Of a stretch of 5,754 nucleotides of DNA, positions 1-5,754 are shown piece by piece. Each line of letters starts with the position of its first letter. Positions within the stretch are counted from its first letter, which is position 1. Source of the stretch: Rudaea sp. Its GTDB lineage: Bacteria; Pseudomonadota; Gammaproteobacteria; Xanthomonadales; Rhodanobacteraceae. Location of the stretch: NCBI GenBank assembly GCA_025934455.1, contig JAICYA010000142.1, positions 1 to 5,754 on the forward strand, written 5' to 3'. The position numbers were made by a program, and so were the translations under genes. The notes beneath the pieces are model-generated. The model did not search any database. It saw only the letters and a program-made list of their open reading frames with translations, and was not told the origin of the DNA.

Positions 1-863
1 AGGTCCGGCTTGCCGGTCTCGCACCACACGAGGTCCGCATACGGCGCATAGGCGACACCGCGCGAAATCGCCTGCTCTAATCCATTGCGCGTCTTGTAGA
101 AGCCTTCGACGGTGCGCTCGCCGGTCGTGAATGGCTTGTCGTTGGCGTCGATGTCGGAAGTGAGCAGGTCGGCGGCCTCGGCGTCGGTGCGCGCGACGAG
201 CAGGGTCGGCACGCCCATGACATCCGCCGCAAGGCGCGCAGCGGCGAGCTTGTCCACGGCCTCGCGCGTTGGCACCAGCACCTTGCCGCCCATGTGCCCG
301 CATTTTTTGACGCTCGCCAACTGATCCTCGAAATGCACGCCGGCGGCGCCAGCCTCGATCATCGCCTTCATCAGCTCGAACGCGTTGAGCACGCCGCCGA
401 ATCCGGCCTCGGCATCGGCAACGATGGGTTGCAGGAAGTCGATGCTGTCGTCGCCTTCTGCATGATTGAGCTGATCGGCGCGCAGCAGCGTATTGTTGAT
501 GCGACGCACGACCGCCGGCACCGAATCGGCCGGATACAGGGATTGGTCCGGATACATCTGTCCGGCGAGGTTCGCGTCCGCCGCGACCTGCCAGCCGGAA
601 AGATAGATCGCCTTCAATCCAGCCTTTACCTGCTGCATGGCCTGGTTGCCGGTGAGCGCGCCGAGCGCGTTGACGTAATCCTCGTTGTGCAGGGATTTCC
701 ACAATTTCTCGGCGCCGAGCCGCGCCAGCGAATGCTCGACGTGGACGGTGCCGCGCAGGCGCACGACGTCCTCGGCCGAGTAGGGACGTTTCACGCCTTT
801 CCAGCGCGGGTTGTTCTGCCAGTCGATCTTGATTTGTTCGGCGGTGGGCAGCGCGGTTTTCAT
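1..863 (-). CDS. aceA: Isocitrate lyase, N-terminal two thirds (runs off the left edge)
   Basis: Isocitrate lyase cleaves isocitrate to succinate and glyoxylate, the first step of the glyoxylate shunt that allows growth on acetate and fatty acids; it is cytosolic. The frame is open from the ATG at 863-861 to the window edge, giving 287 residues; family members of this type are about 430 long, so roughly 145 C-terminal residues are missing. Visible motifs are [10 protein letters not shown] (about 89-98), the metal-binding stretch [10 protein letters not shown] with D150 and E152, HFED with E179, and the signature KKCGHMGG with the catalytic cysteine at C188. These residues sit at a constant offset of three from those of Mycobacterium ICL1, which supports the start. 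A GAGGA ribosome binding site lies 5 nt upstream. The gene diverges from a LysR regulator. Methylisocitrate lyase (PrpB) is shorter and fits less well. Identification is secure. Confidence 0.97.
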   Translation of the reverse strand, partial: MKTALPTAEQIKIDWQNNPRWKGVKRPYSAEDVVRLRGTVHVEHSLARLGAEKLWKSLHNEDYVNALGALTGNQAMQQVKAGLKAIYLSGWQVAADANLAGQMYPDQSLYPADSVPAVVRRINNTLLRADQLNHAEGDDSIDFLQPIVADAEAGFGGVLNAFELMKAMIEAGAAGVHFEDQLASVKKCGHMGGKVLVPTREAVDKLAAARLAADVMGVPTLLVARTDAEAADLLTSDIDANDKPFTTGERTVEGFYKTRNGLEQAISRGVAYAPYADLVWCETGKPD

Positions 864-868
864 CGTGA

Positions 869-873
869 TCCTC
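869..873 (-). promoter_or_regulatory. Ribosome binding site of aceA
   Basis: On the minus strand the bases read GAGGA, 5 nt before the ATG at 863-861. This good Shine-Dalgarno match supports that start codon. Confidence 0.75.
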
Positions 874-900
874 GAAAGTGATTGTGAGTGCAACGCATGC

Positions 901-930
901 AGACTAGGCTTGCCAAATACGATTTGACAA
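901..930 (-). promoter_or_regulatory. Candidate aceA promoter
   Basis: On the minus strand TTGTCA (930-925) is followed after 18 nt by TAGTCT (906-901), a good -35 and a poor -10. A weak -10 is common for promoters that need a LysR activator. Transcription would start near 894, giving a leader of about 30 nt that contains the GAGGA site. The -35 box overlaps the -35 of the opposite promoter. The motifs are seen; promoter function is inferred. Confidence 0.45.
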
Positions 931-936
931 TCTGAA
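924..936. promoter_or_regulatory. Degenerate LysR-type site (T-N11-A), proposed activation site
   Basis: The bases read TTGA-N5-TGAA, an imperfect copy of the TTGA-N5-TCAA core of the dyad at 950-970. Its centre (930) is 30 bp from the centre of that dyad (960), about three helical turns, which puts both on the same DNA face. It overlaps the proposed -35 box of aceA, where the activation site of LysR-regulated promoters normally lies. The assignment is inferred from sequence and spacing only. Confidence 0.45.
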
Positions 937-954
937 TGTTTCAATCTTTATATT
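924..954 (+). promoter_or_regulatory. Candidate promoter of the LysR gene
   Basis: A perfect -35 hexamer TTGACA lies at 924-929. The best -10 match is TATATT at 949-954 with a 19-nt spacer; TTTATA at 947-952 gives the ideal 17-nt spacer but matches less well. Transcription would begin around 959-962, inside the perfect dyad at 950-970, so binding of the regulator there should block its own promoter. The hexamers are seen; use as a promoter is inferred. Confidence 0.5.
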
Positions 955-960
955 TGAAAC
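938..960. repeat. 7-bp inverted repeat in the divergent control region
   Basis: GTTTCAA (938-944) and TTGAAAC (954-960) are perfect inverted copies separated by 9 nt. The right arm shares bases with the left arm of the 950-970 dyad, so the two pairings are alternatives or nested half-sites. It overlaps the proposed -10 box of the LysR gene. It may be a shifted binding site, or a by-product of repeated TTGAA/TTCAA half-sites. Confidence 0.55.
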
Positions 961-970
961 TATCAAATAT
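950..970. promoter_or_regulatory. Perfect 8-bp dyad with LysR T-N11-A core, proposed recognition site
   Basis: ATATTTGA (950-957) and TCAAATAT (963-970) are perfect inverted copies around a 5-nt centre. The core from 954 to 966 is TTGA-N5-TCAA, which is the T-N11-A pattern of LysR-family operators centred exactly on the dyad. The centre, 960, falls at about -66 from the proposed aceA start point, the usual place of the high-affinity site, and at about +1 of the LysR gene. The symmetry is seen directly; the regulator that binds is inferred to be the adjacent LysR protein. Confidence 0.6.
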
Positions 971-990
971 GATGTATCCTATTGAATGAA

Positions 991-2025
991 ATGGCGCGGA
1001 AATCGAACAGCCGTACGAAAACGAGCACGATCGCACCGAGAAAGCGTCGCGGGGCGGCAAGGGCATCCGCCGAGGCCGTCGTCCGCCACTACTACAAGGG
1101 CAACCGCCTCAAGCAGCTTCGCGCGTTCTGCTACGCAGTGAAGTTCGGAACGGTGACGCGCGCGGCCGAGGCGCTGTTCCTGTCGGCATCGTCGGCGAGC
1201 TTGCAGCTATCTGCCCTGGAAAAGGAGCTTGGCACGCGCCTGCTCGAGCGCACGCGCCCGCGCCTGTCGCTCACGCGCGAAGGCCAGATGCTGTACGACC
1301 TCGCGCGTCCACTGATCGAGGGCATGGAAGCGCTCGACCAGCAATTCCGCAGCCAGCGCCAGGGCCTGGACGCGGGCGAAGTGTCGATCGCCGCGGGAGC
1401 CTCGACGATCCAGTACCTGCTGCCGCCGCTGGTGCGCGGATTCCGTGAACGCCGGCCCGAAGTGCGCTTGCAGCTCGCCAACGTCACCGGCAAGGATGGA
1501 CTCGCGCTGCTGCGCTCCGACCAGGTCGACTTCGCGTTCGGTTCCATGCTCGACGTGCCGCACGACCTGTCCTACGAGCCCGTGCACTGGTTCGATCCCA
1601 TGCTGATCCTGCCGCCGGACCATCCCCTGGCGTCGAAGCCCGAGATCGCACTCGCGGACCTGTCGCCGTACGGGTTGATCCTGCCGCCGCAGCGCCTGAC
1701 CACGTATCGCATGATCGACCTCGTGTTCCAGCAGGCGCGCGTGCCGTACCAGGTCGCGATCGAAGTCGGCGGCTGGGAAGTGATCAAGCAATACGTGGCG
1801 ATGGGGCTGGGAATCTCGATCGTCACCGGCATCTGCATCCAGCCCGAGGACGAAAAACGCCTCGCCGTGCGCAACATGCGCCGTTATTTCCCGCAGCGCA
1901 GCTACGGTGTCGTCGTGCGCAAGGGCAAATACCTGTCGCCGCAGGCGCGCGCGTTCGTGGACCTGATCAAGCCGGGAATGTTCTCGCGCCGGGATTACTT
2001 CGAGTCGGGCCACTCGGAACGCTAG
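991..2025 (+). CDS. LysR-family transcriptional regulator, probable regulator of aceA
   Basis: A 344-residue LysR-type DNA-binding regulator. The winged helix-turn-helix covers about residues 39-98 (LKQLRAFCYAVKFGTVTRAA, then the recognition helix region SASSASLQLSALEKELG and the wing LTREGQ). The periplasmic-binding-protein-like effector domain starts near residue 126 (GEVSIAAGAS) and includes the family-typical DFAFGS and GLGISIVTG segments. Residues 2-38 are an unusual basic extension rich in K and R. No ATG, GTG or TTG occurs in frame between 991 and the helix-turn-helix, so the extension must be translated. A TTG at 982 could add three residues; ATG 991 is preferred, although neither has a clear Shine-Dalgarno site. 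Divergent placement beside aceA and T-N11-A sites between them suggest control of the glyoxylate shunt and of its own gene. The effector is unknown; glyoxylate-shunt or acetate-related metabolites are guesses. The stop codon overlaps that of the convergent acyltransferase gene. Confidence 0.93.
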   Translation: MARKSNSRTKTSTIAPRKRRGAARASAEAVVRHYYKGNRLKQLRAFCYAVKFGTVTRAAEALFLSASSASLQLSALEKELGTRLLERTRPRLSLTREGQMLYDLARPLIEGMEALDQQFRSQRQGLDAGEVSIAAGASTIQYLLPPLVRGFRERRPEVRLQLANVTGKDGLALLRSDQVDFAFGSMLDVPHDLSYEPVHWFDPMLILPPDHPLASKPEIALADLSPYGLILPPQRLTTYRMIDLVFQQARVPYQVAIEVGGWEVIKQYVAMGLGISIVTGICIQPEDEKRLAVRNMRRYFPQRSYGVVVRKGKYLSPQARAFVDLIKPGMFSRRDYFESGHSER

Positions 2026-2615
2026 ACGGTGCCGCGATTCCTGCCCTGCCACGGACGATAAAATTCGCGGATCTTCGCCATGTCCGCGTCCATGTCGCCG
2101 CTCGGATGGAACAGCGGCCCGAAGCCGATGGTCTTTTCCGGATAGTGGAAGTACACCGGCAAGATAGGCACGTTCGCGGCGAGCGCGATACGCAAGAATC
2201 CACTTTTCCATTCTTTTACTTTTTTGCGCGTACCTTCTGGCGCAACTGCAAACCACAGCTTTTCAGTACCCGCAAAAAGCCCGGTGATGTCTTTGACGAC
2301 ATTGTGCGCATGCCGGCGATCGATCGGAATGCCACCCAGATGCCGCAGCAGCCAGCCGAGCGGCCAGAAGAATGCCTCGCGTTTGCCGATAAAGCGCACC
2401 TCAATGCGTAAACCGACCTTGACCAGAAGGGCCAGCACGGCATCCCAGTTGCTTGAATGCGGCGCAGCGATGGCGACCAGTTTGGGCACGTCGGGAAGTT
2501 CACCGGCCACGCGCCAGCCGCAGCGTGCATACAACCAGCGGCACAGCGCCGCCCCTGCCGACGGCGGCAGTTGCGGCATCTGCGGCGGCGGCGCGGGAAA
2601 GACCGGCGCGCTCAT
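2022..2615 (-). CDS. PlsC-type lysophospholipid / 1-acylglycerol-3-phosphate acyltransferase
   Basis: A 197-residue member of the PlsC (LPLAT) family, which transfers an acyl group to lysophosphatidate or a related lysolipid at the inner membrane face. Motif I is H53-SSNW-D58 (HX4D, catalytic). Motif II lies around GGIPIDR (94-100), motif III is PEGTR (126-130), and motif IV is the VPILPVYF stretch (149-156). There is no clear N-terminal membrane helix and the protein is shorter than E. coli PlsC (about 245), so it may be an accessory acyltransferase rather than the main PlsC. The ATG at 2615-2613 overlaps the arfB stop by 4 nt (ATGA), with GGGA 6 nt upstream; the frame stays open further upstream, but that part lies inside arfB and is not family-like. 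It is the last gene of the truC-yajQ-arfB run. The exact lipid substrate is not readable. Confidence 0.9.
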   Translation of the reverse strand: MSAPVFPAPPPQMPQLPPSAGAALCRWLYARCGWRVAGELPDVPKLVAIAAPHSSNWDAVLALLVKVGLRIEVRFIGKREAFFWPLGWLLRHLGGIPIDRRHAHNVVKDITGLFAGTEKLWFAVAPEGTRKKVKEWKSGFLRIALAANVPILPVYFHYPEKTIGFGPLFHPSGDMDADMAKIREFYRPWQGRNRGTV

Positions 2616-3037
2616 TCGCGGTCCCACACTTTGCCGCGTGCTTGCTTGTGCTGTGCACGCTTCTTCTTTGCCGTGATGCGGCGTTCCTTGGAGGCGCGCG
2701 TGGGCTTGGTCGCCACGCGTTTCTTCGGCACATGCAACGAAGCGCGCACGATTTCGGCCAGGCGCGTGCGCGCATCCTCGCGGTTCTTGGCCTGGTCGCG
2801 AAAGCGGCTGGCCTGGATCACCAGCATGCCGTCGGCGGTCAGGCGGCGGTCGCGGCGCGCGAGCAGGCGCGCGCGCAAGGGCTCCGGCAATGACGGCGAA
2901 TGCGCCACGTCGAAGCGCAGTTCCACCGCGCTCGCCACCTTGTTCACGTTCTGGCCGCCGGGGCCGGACGCGCGCACGAAGGATTCGGACAGTTCCGAAT
3001 CGGGAATGCGCAACGTCGCCGTGACCTCCAGCATCAT
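2612..3037 (-). CDS. arfB: Peptidyl-tRNA hydrolase ArfB (ribosome rescue factor, YaeJ type)
   Basis: ArfB is a codon-independent release factor that frees ribosomes stalled at mRNA ends by hydrolysing peptidyl-tRNA. The 141 residues show the catalytic loop SGPGGQNVNK, with GGQ at 27-29, in a compact domain lacking the codon-recognition domains of RF1 and RF2. A basic tail follows (from about 105, containing KPTRASKERR and ending RGKVWDRE), the part that in this family enters the empty mRNA channel. Length matches E. coli ArfB (140). The start has two adjacent ATGs, 3037-3035 and 3034-3032; the second puts GGQ at 26-28 as in E. coli and is better spaced from GGGA upstream, so the true N-terminus may be one residue shorter. 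The first ATG overlaps the yajQ stop by 1 nt (TGATG), and the gene's own stop overlaps the acyltransferase start, indicating translational coupling on both sides. Confidence 0.95.
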   Translation of the reverse strand: MMLEVTATLRIPDSELSESFVRASGPGGQNVNKVASAVELRFDVAHSPSLPEPLRARLLARRDRRLTADGMLVIQASRFRDQAKNREDARTRLAEIVRASLHVPKKRVATKPTRASKERRITAKKKRAQHKQARGKVWDRE

Positions 3038-3525
3038 CAGTCCCGGAAGTTCTCAAATTGCAACGGCATCTTGATGTCCTGCGCCGCGCGCAACAATGCC
3101 ATCGCCGTCTGCAAGTCGTCGCGCTTCTTGCCGCTCACGCGCAGCTTGTCGCCCTGGATCTGCGCCTCGACCTTGAGCTTGGCGTCCTTGATGCGCTTGA
3201 CGATGTCCTTGGCCAGCGGCTGGTCGATGCCCTGCTTGAGCGTCACTTTCTGGCTCGCCGTCGACAGATTGATTTCCGGATCGGCAATGTCCGCGCAGCG
3301 GATGTCGATGTGCCGACTGGCCAGGCGCTGCTTCAAGATGTCGATCATCTGCTTGAGCTGGAACTCCGCCTGCGCCTTGAGCACGACGGTGCTTTCTCCC
3401 TCGCGCTCGAACACCGCGTCGGTGCCCTTGAAGTCGAAGCGGTTGGTCAGCTCGCGCGTGGCCTGATCGACCGCATTGGTCAGCTCGTGCAGATCGAGTT
3501 TGGAAACGATGTCGAACGATGGCAT
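3037..3525 (-). CDS. yajQ: YajQ-family nucleotide-binding protein (c-di-GMP effector type)
   Basis: A 162-residue YajQ-family protein (UPF0234), matching the usual length of about 160-163. The family-defining N-terminus MPSFDIVSK, the RFDFKGT segment (29-35) and the C-terminal GDKLRVSGKKRDDLQ stretch (125-139) are all present, covering the two ferredoxin-like halves. Xanthomonas YajQ proteins bind cyclic di-GMP and act through a LysR-type partner on virulence genes; in E. coli the protein has been described as nucleotide or RNA binding. Which applies here is not readable. The start at 3525-3523 is chosen because the frame upstream lacks family character and runs into truC, and a GGGAG ribosome binding site precedes it. 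The gap from truC is 26 nt, and the stop overlaps the arfB start. Confidence 0.95.
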   Translation of the reverse strand: MPSFDIVSKLDLHELTNAVDQATRELTNRFDFKGTDAVFEREGESTVVLKAQAEFQLKQMIDILKQRLASRHIDIRCADIADPEINLSTASQKVTLKQGIDQPLAKDIVKRIKDAKLKVEAQIQGDKLRVSGKKRDDLQTAMALLRAAQDIKMPLQFENFRD

Positions 3526-3531
3526 GGCGAG

Positions 3532-3536
3532 CTCCC
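3532..3536 (-). promoter_or_regulatory. Ribosome binding site of yajQ
   Basis: GGGAG on the minus strand, 6 nt before the ATG at 3525. It decides between this start and an open upstream extension reaching into truC. Confidence 0.7.
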
Positions 3537-3551
3537 ACGGATCGCGCGATT

Positions 3552-4262
3552 CTAGCAGGCGAGCGCGCCCGTCCAATCGAAACGCTCGAGTACACCCTGC
3601 CACGCCGCATCGAGCGGCGCTTGCAAGCGCAATCGCTCACCGCTGCGCGGGTGCGCAAACTCCAGACGCCACGCATGCAACAGCATGCGGTGCATGCCCA
3701 GATGCATGCGCCACAGGCGATTGTGATCGCCGCGGCCATGACTGGTATCGCCGACGATGTGATGCGAAACGTGGTGGAAATGCTTGCGTATCTGCCGATA
3801 GCGGCCGGTTTCCGGCAAGGCTTCGACCAGCGCATAACGCTGTTCAGGATAGCGGCCCATTTCGATCGGCAGCGTCGCCGTCGCGAGCCGCCGCCAGCGC
3901 GTGAGCGCGGGCTTGCGCGGACTGCGCTCGCGCACATCGGGCAGGGGATAGTCGATGTCGCCCTCAGGTTCGGGCCAGCCGCGCACCACCGCGAGGTAAC
4001 GCTTGGTCACCTCGCGCGCCATGAACAGGCGCCCGAGTTCGCCGGCGACCTCGCGAGACTTGGCAAGCAGCACGACGCCGGATGTCGCACGGTCGAGTCG
4101 ATGCGCGAGATGGAGCGGCATCGCAATTTGTGCCGCGAGACGGTCGAGCAGGAAATCGGTTTCGTCGTTGGCGATCTTGCTGCGATGGACGAGCAGCCCG
4201 GCCGGCTTGTTCACGGCCAGCAGGTCGGCGTCTTCGTAAATGATGGGAATTTTTGCGCTCAT
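3552..4262 (-). CDS. truC: tRNA pseudouridine(65) synthase TruC
   Basis: A 236-residue RluA-superfamily pseudouridine synthase. It resembles TruC, which isomerises U65 in the T-stem of certain tRNAs. The N-terminal IIYEDADLLAVNKPAGLLVHRS (7-28) leads to the catalytic motif AHRLDRATSG, with the nucleophile at D57. KRYLAVVRGW (87-96) and TGRYRQIRKHFHHVSHHIVGD (152-172) follow. There is no S4 domain, as expected for TruC and unlike RluC or RluD, and the match to E. coli TruC extends across the protein, including the RYPEQRYALVEALPETGR region. The ATG at 4262-4260 aligns with the E. coli start; the ribosome binding site is poor, AGG directly touching the ATG. A longer frame upstream would run through the terminator into ubiB and is rejected. 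It is the first gene of the truC-yajQ-arfB-acyltransferase run. A related RluA paralogue is the only real alternative. Confidence 0.92.
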   Translation of the reverse strand: MSAKIPIIYEDADLLAVNKPAGLLVHRSKIANDETDFLLDRLAAQIAMPLHLAHRLDRATSGVVLLAKSREVAGELGRLFMAREVTKRYLAVVRGWPEPEGDIDYPLPDVRERSPRKPALTRWRRLATATLPIEMGRYPEQRYALVEALPETGRYRQIRKHFHHVSHHIVGDTSHGRGDHNRLWRMHLGMHRMLLHAWRLEFAHPRSGERLRLQAPLDAAWQGVLERFDWTGALAC

Positions 4263-4277
4263 CCTGATCGCAAAATC

Positions 4278-4299
4278 AAAAAACGACCATCCATGGTCG
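4278..4299 (-). terminator. Intrinsic terminator after ubiB
   Basis: CGACCAT (4284-4290) and ATGGTCG (4293-4299) form a hairpin, realistically a 6-bp stem with a 4-nt loop. Read on the minus strand it is followed at once by six T (4283-4278) and, after GA, four more T. It begins 7 nt after the ubiB stop codon. The stem is short, so termination may be partial. It leaves only 15 nt before the truC ATG. Confidence 0.75.
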
Positions 4300-4305
4300 C
4301 ACTTT

Positions 4306-5754
4306 TCAATTACGCGCGCGTCGCCACGCCACCACGAACGCGGCGGCACTGATGGCGAGTGCGATCCACGCCGAAACCGGCACGCGCAACCATTGCGCGC
4401 CGTGCGTGTCGAGGGCGTAGAGCAGGGCGGCGCCGAGCAAGGAACTGGCAGCAAGCGGCAGCACGGCGAGCTGGCGGCGTTGCGCGCGGGCGAGGCGTTC
4501 GCGCTGTTCCAATTCTTCGCGACGTATTGAATCGAATTCGCCGGCAGCAGATTTTTTCAGGAACGTATGCACGAGCGCAGGCAACTCCGGCGCGGCGGAA
4601 ATCCATTCCGGCAGGCGTTCGCGCAGTTTGCGCAGCACGCGGCGCGGACTGTGGCGTTCGCGAAGAATCCGCGCGAGCACGGGTTTGGCCGTAGCCCAGA
4701 TGTCGATCTGCGGATGCAGCGAGCGGCCGATGCCTTCGATGTTGAGCAGGGTTTTCTGCAGCAGGATGAGTTGTGGTTGCAGGGTGAGCTGATAGCGGCG
4801 CGCGACGGAGAAAAGTTTCGCGACGACTTCGGCCAGCGAGATTTCCGCCAGCGGCCGGGTGAAGTACGGCTCGCACACGGTGCGCACGGCGGCTTCGAGT
4901 TCATCCACGCGTGCGCTGGCGGGAATCCAGCCGGCGGCGATGTGCAGTTGCGCGATGCGCCGGTAGTCGCGCTCGAACATCGCCATGAAATTCTCGGCGA
5001 GCCAGTACTGGTCGCGCTCGGGCAGCGAACCCATGATGCCGAAATCCAGCGCGATGAAGCGCGGATTCTCGCGGCGCGTCGCATCCACCCAGATGTTGCC
5101 CGGATGCGCGTCGGCGTGGAAGAAATTGTCGCGGAACACCTGGGTGTAGAACAGGCGCACGCCTTTTTCCGCAAGCGCGACGCGGTCGATGCCGGCGGCG
5201 TCGAGCGCGGCCAGATCGTCGACCGGAATGCCGCGCACGCGCTCAAGCGTGAGCACCGATTCCTTCGACAGCGGCCAGAACACCTCGGGCACGACGAGGT
5301 CGTCGCCCACGGCGAAATTGCGCTTGAGCAGCGACGCGTTCGCGCCCTCGCGCTGCAAGTCCAGTTCGTTGGTCAGCGTCGTTTCGATCTCGGCGACGAT
5401 GTCGCGCGGGCGGATCTTGTCCGCGGCCGGATGCCAGCGTTGCGCGAGTTCGCCGAGAGCGCGCAACAGCGCGATGTCGGCGGCGATCTTCTCGTGGATG
5501 CGCGGGCGCAGCACCTTGACCACAACGTCGCTGCCATCCGGCAACTGCGCGGCGTGGACTTGCGCGATAGACGCGGACGCCAGCGGCGTTTCGTCGAAGG
5601 ATTTATACAATGTTGCAACCGGCACACCGAGCGCGGATTCGATCATCGCGCGAGCCTGCGCACCCGGAAACGGCGGCACGCGATCCTGCAACAAGGCAAG
5701 TTCGTCGGCGATGTCGCCGGGCAGCAGGTCGCGGCGCGTGGAGAGAATCTGCCC
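4306..5754 (-). CDS. ubiB: UbiB, ABC1/ADCK-type ATPase for ubiquinone biosynthesis (N-terminus outside window)
   Basis: UbiB is a membrane-anchored atypical kinase-like ATPase needed for ubiquinone biosynthesis. The window holds 482 residues to the TGA at 4308-4306. The reading frame is open to the right edge, beginning at GQ of the KxGQ motif, so about 70 residues are missing by comparison with E. coli UbiB (546). Visible in order are [20 protein letters not shown], the alanine-rich nucleotide loop [13 protein letters not shown] (about 57-69), the lysine of VVVKV (K80), [10 protein letters not shown] (130-139), the catalytic loop HADAHPGN (213-220) and the metal-binding DFG (237-239). Two hydrophobic C-terminal helices (about 425-445 and 455-475), ending in a basic WRRARN tail, are the family's membrane anchor. 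The in-frame TTG at 5694 is not a start, since conserved family sequence precedes it. A terminator follows the stop. In many proteobacteria ubiB follows ubiE and ubiJ, which may lie just outside. Confidence 0.96.
   Translation of the reverse strand, partial: GQILSTRRDLLPGDIADELALLQDRVPPFPGAQARAMIESALGVPVATLYKSFDETPLASASIAQVHAAQLPDGSDVVVKVLRPRIHEKIAADIALLRALGELAQRWHPAADKIRPRDIVAEIETTLTNELDLQREGANASLLKRNFAVGDDLVVPEVFWPLSKESVLTLERVRGIPVDDLAALDAAGIDRVALAEKGVRLFYTQVFRDNFFHADAHPGNIWVDATRRENPRFIALDFGIMGSLPERDQYWLAENFMAMFERDYRRIAQLHIAAGWIPASARVDELEAAVRTVCEPYFTRPLAEISLAEVVAKLFSVARRYQLTLQPQLILLQKTLLNIEGIGRSLHPQIDIWATAKPVLARILRERHSPRRVLRKLRERLPEWISAAPELPALVHTFLKKSAAGEFDSIRREELEQRERLARAQRRQLAVLPLAASSLLGAALLYALDTHGAQWLRVPVSAWIALAISAAAFVVAWRRARN

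Noticed and set aside
294..881. Open frame on the plus strand opposite aceA (195 codons)
   Set aside because: It lies antisense to well-conserved isocitrate lyase sequence and has no motif; taken as a shadow.
914..926. Small dyad CAAAT-ACG-ATTTG in the control region
   Set aside because: The arms are only 5 bp, it lacks the T-N11-A arrangement on its centre, and in AT-rich DNA this can arise by chance. It may add a half-site but was not called.
1999..2018. Hairpin at the end of the LysR gene (CGAGT/ACTCG, 6-nt loop)
   Set aside because: The stem is short, includes a G-T pair and has no T-run after it on either strand, so it is not supported as a terminator.
1207..2256. Long open frame on the minus strand opposite the LysR gene (349 codons)
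   Set aside because: Low-complexity R/H/A/Q-rich translation typical of an antisense frame. It overlaps both the LysR and acyltransferase genes and shows no family motif.
2616..3056. N-terminal extension of the acyltransferase frame by about 147 codons
   Set aside because: The extra region is the out-of-frame image of arfB. The ATG at 2615 with its ATGA overlap gives a normal family N-terminus.
4280..4309. Possible truC promoter with -35 TTGAAA at 4309-4304 (minus)
   Set aside because: At 17-18 nt spacing the -10 would be TCGTTT or CGTTTT, a poor match lying in the terminator stem and T-run.
3519..4352. Long open frame on the plus strand opposite truC (277 codons)
   Set aside because: It mirrors the truC coding frame in GC-rich DNA, has no recognisable domain or ribosome binding site, and lies over a firmly identified gene.
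4263..4454. N-terminal extension of the truC frame into ubiB
   Set aside because: It would cross the ubiB terminator and overlap ubiB. Similarity to E. coli TruC begins at the ATG at 4262.
1..5754. Search for tRNA genes, CRISPR arrays, insertion sequences, phage or defence genes
   Set aside because: None seen. Apart from the 864-990 control region and short gaps, the window is filled by seven identifiable genes of similar composition.

Overview
The window reads as an ordinary chromosomal segment of a GC-rich gammaproteobacterium, most plausibly Xanthomonadales (Xanthomonas, Lysobacter or Rhodanobacter-like). This rests on the gene set (isocitrate lyase next to a divergent LysR regulator, TruC, YajQ, ArfB, UbiB) and on the base composition. 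The genus cannot be read from the sequence. There are no RNA genes, insertion sequences, CRISPR arrays or phage genes. Coding density is close to complete.

Layout. Positions 1-863 (minus) hold the first 287 residues of isocitrate lyase (aceA); its C-terminus lies outside the window. Positions 864-990 are an AT-rich divergent control region with overlapping promoters and two LysR-type T-N11-A sites 30 bp apart. Positions 991-2025 (plus) encode a LysR-family regulator with an unusual basic N-terminal extension. It ends tail to tail with the next gene, the two stop codons sharing a CTAG. Positions 2022-4262 (minus) are a compact gene run, read truC, yajQ, arfB, then a PlsC-type acyltransferase, with a 26-nt gap, a 1-nt overlap and a 4-nt overlap in that order. 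Positions 4306-5754 (minus) hold ubiB without its N-terminus, followed by a hairpin plus T-run terminator just before truC.

How the parts fit. AceA commits isocitrate to the glyoxylate shunt, and the divergent LysR protein is its likely regulator. The geometry of the control region is that of a textbook LysR switch, with one perfect dyad near -66 and a degenerate copy near -36 of the proposed aceA promoter. The truC-yajQ-arfB-plsC run combines tRNA pseudouridylation, a YajQ-family nucleotide-binding protein, stalled-ribosome rescue and phospholipid acylation. The tight spacing indicates co-transcription rather than a shared pathway. UbiB supports ubiquinone synthesis.

I found no undescribed system. 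The points most worth checking are the aceA/lysR control region, the N-terminal extension of the regulator, and the terminator-like hairpin immediately before truC.
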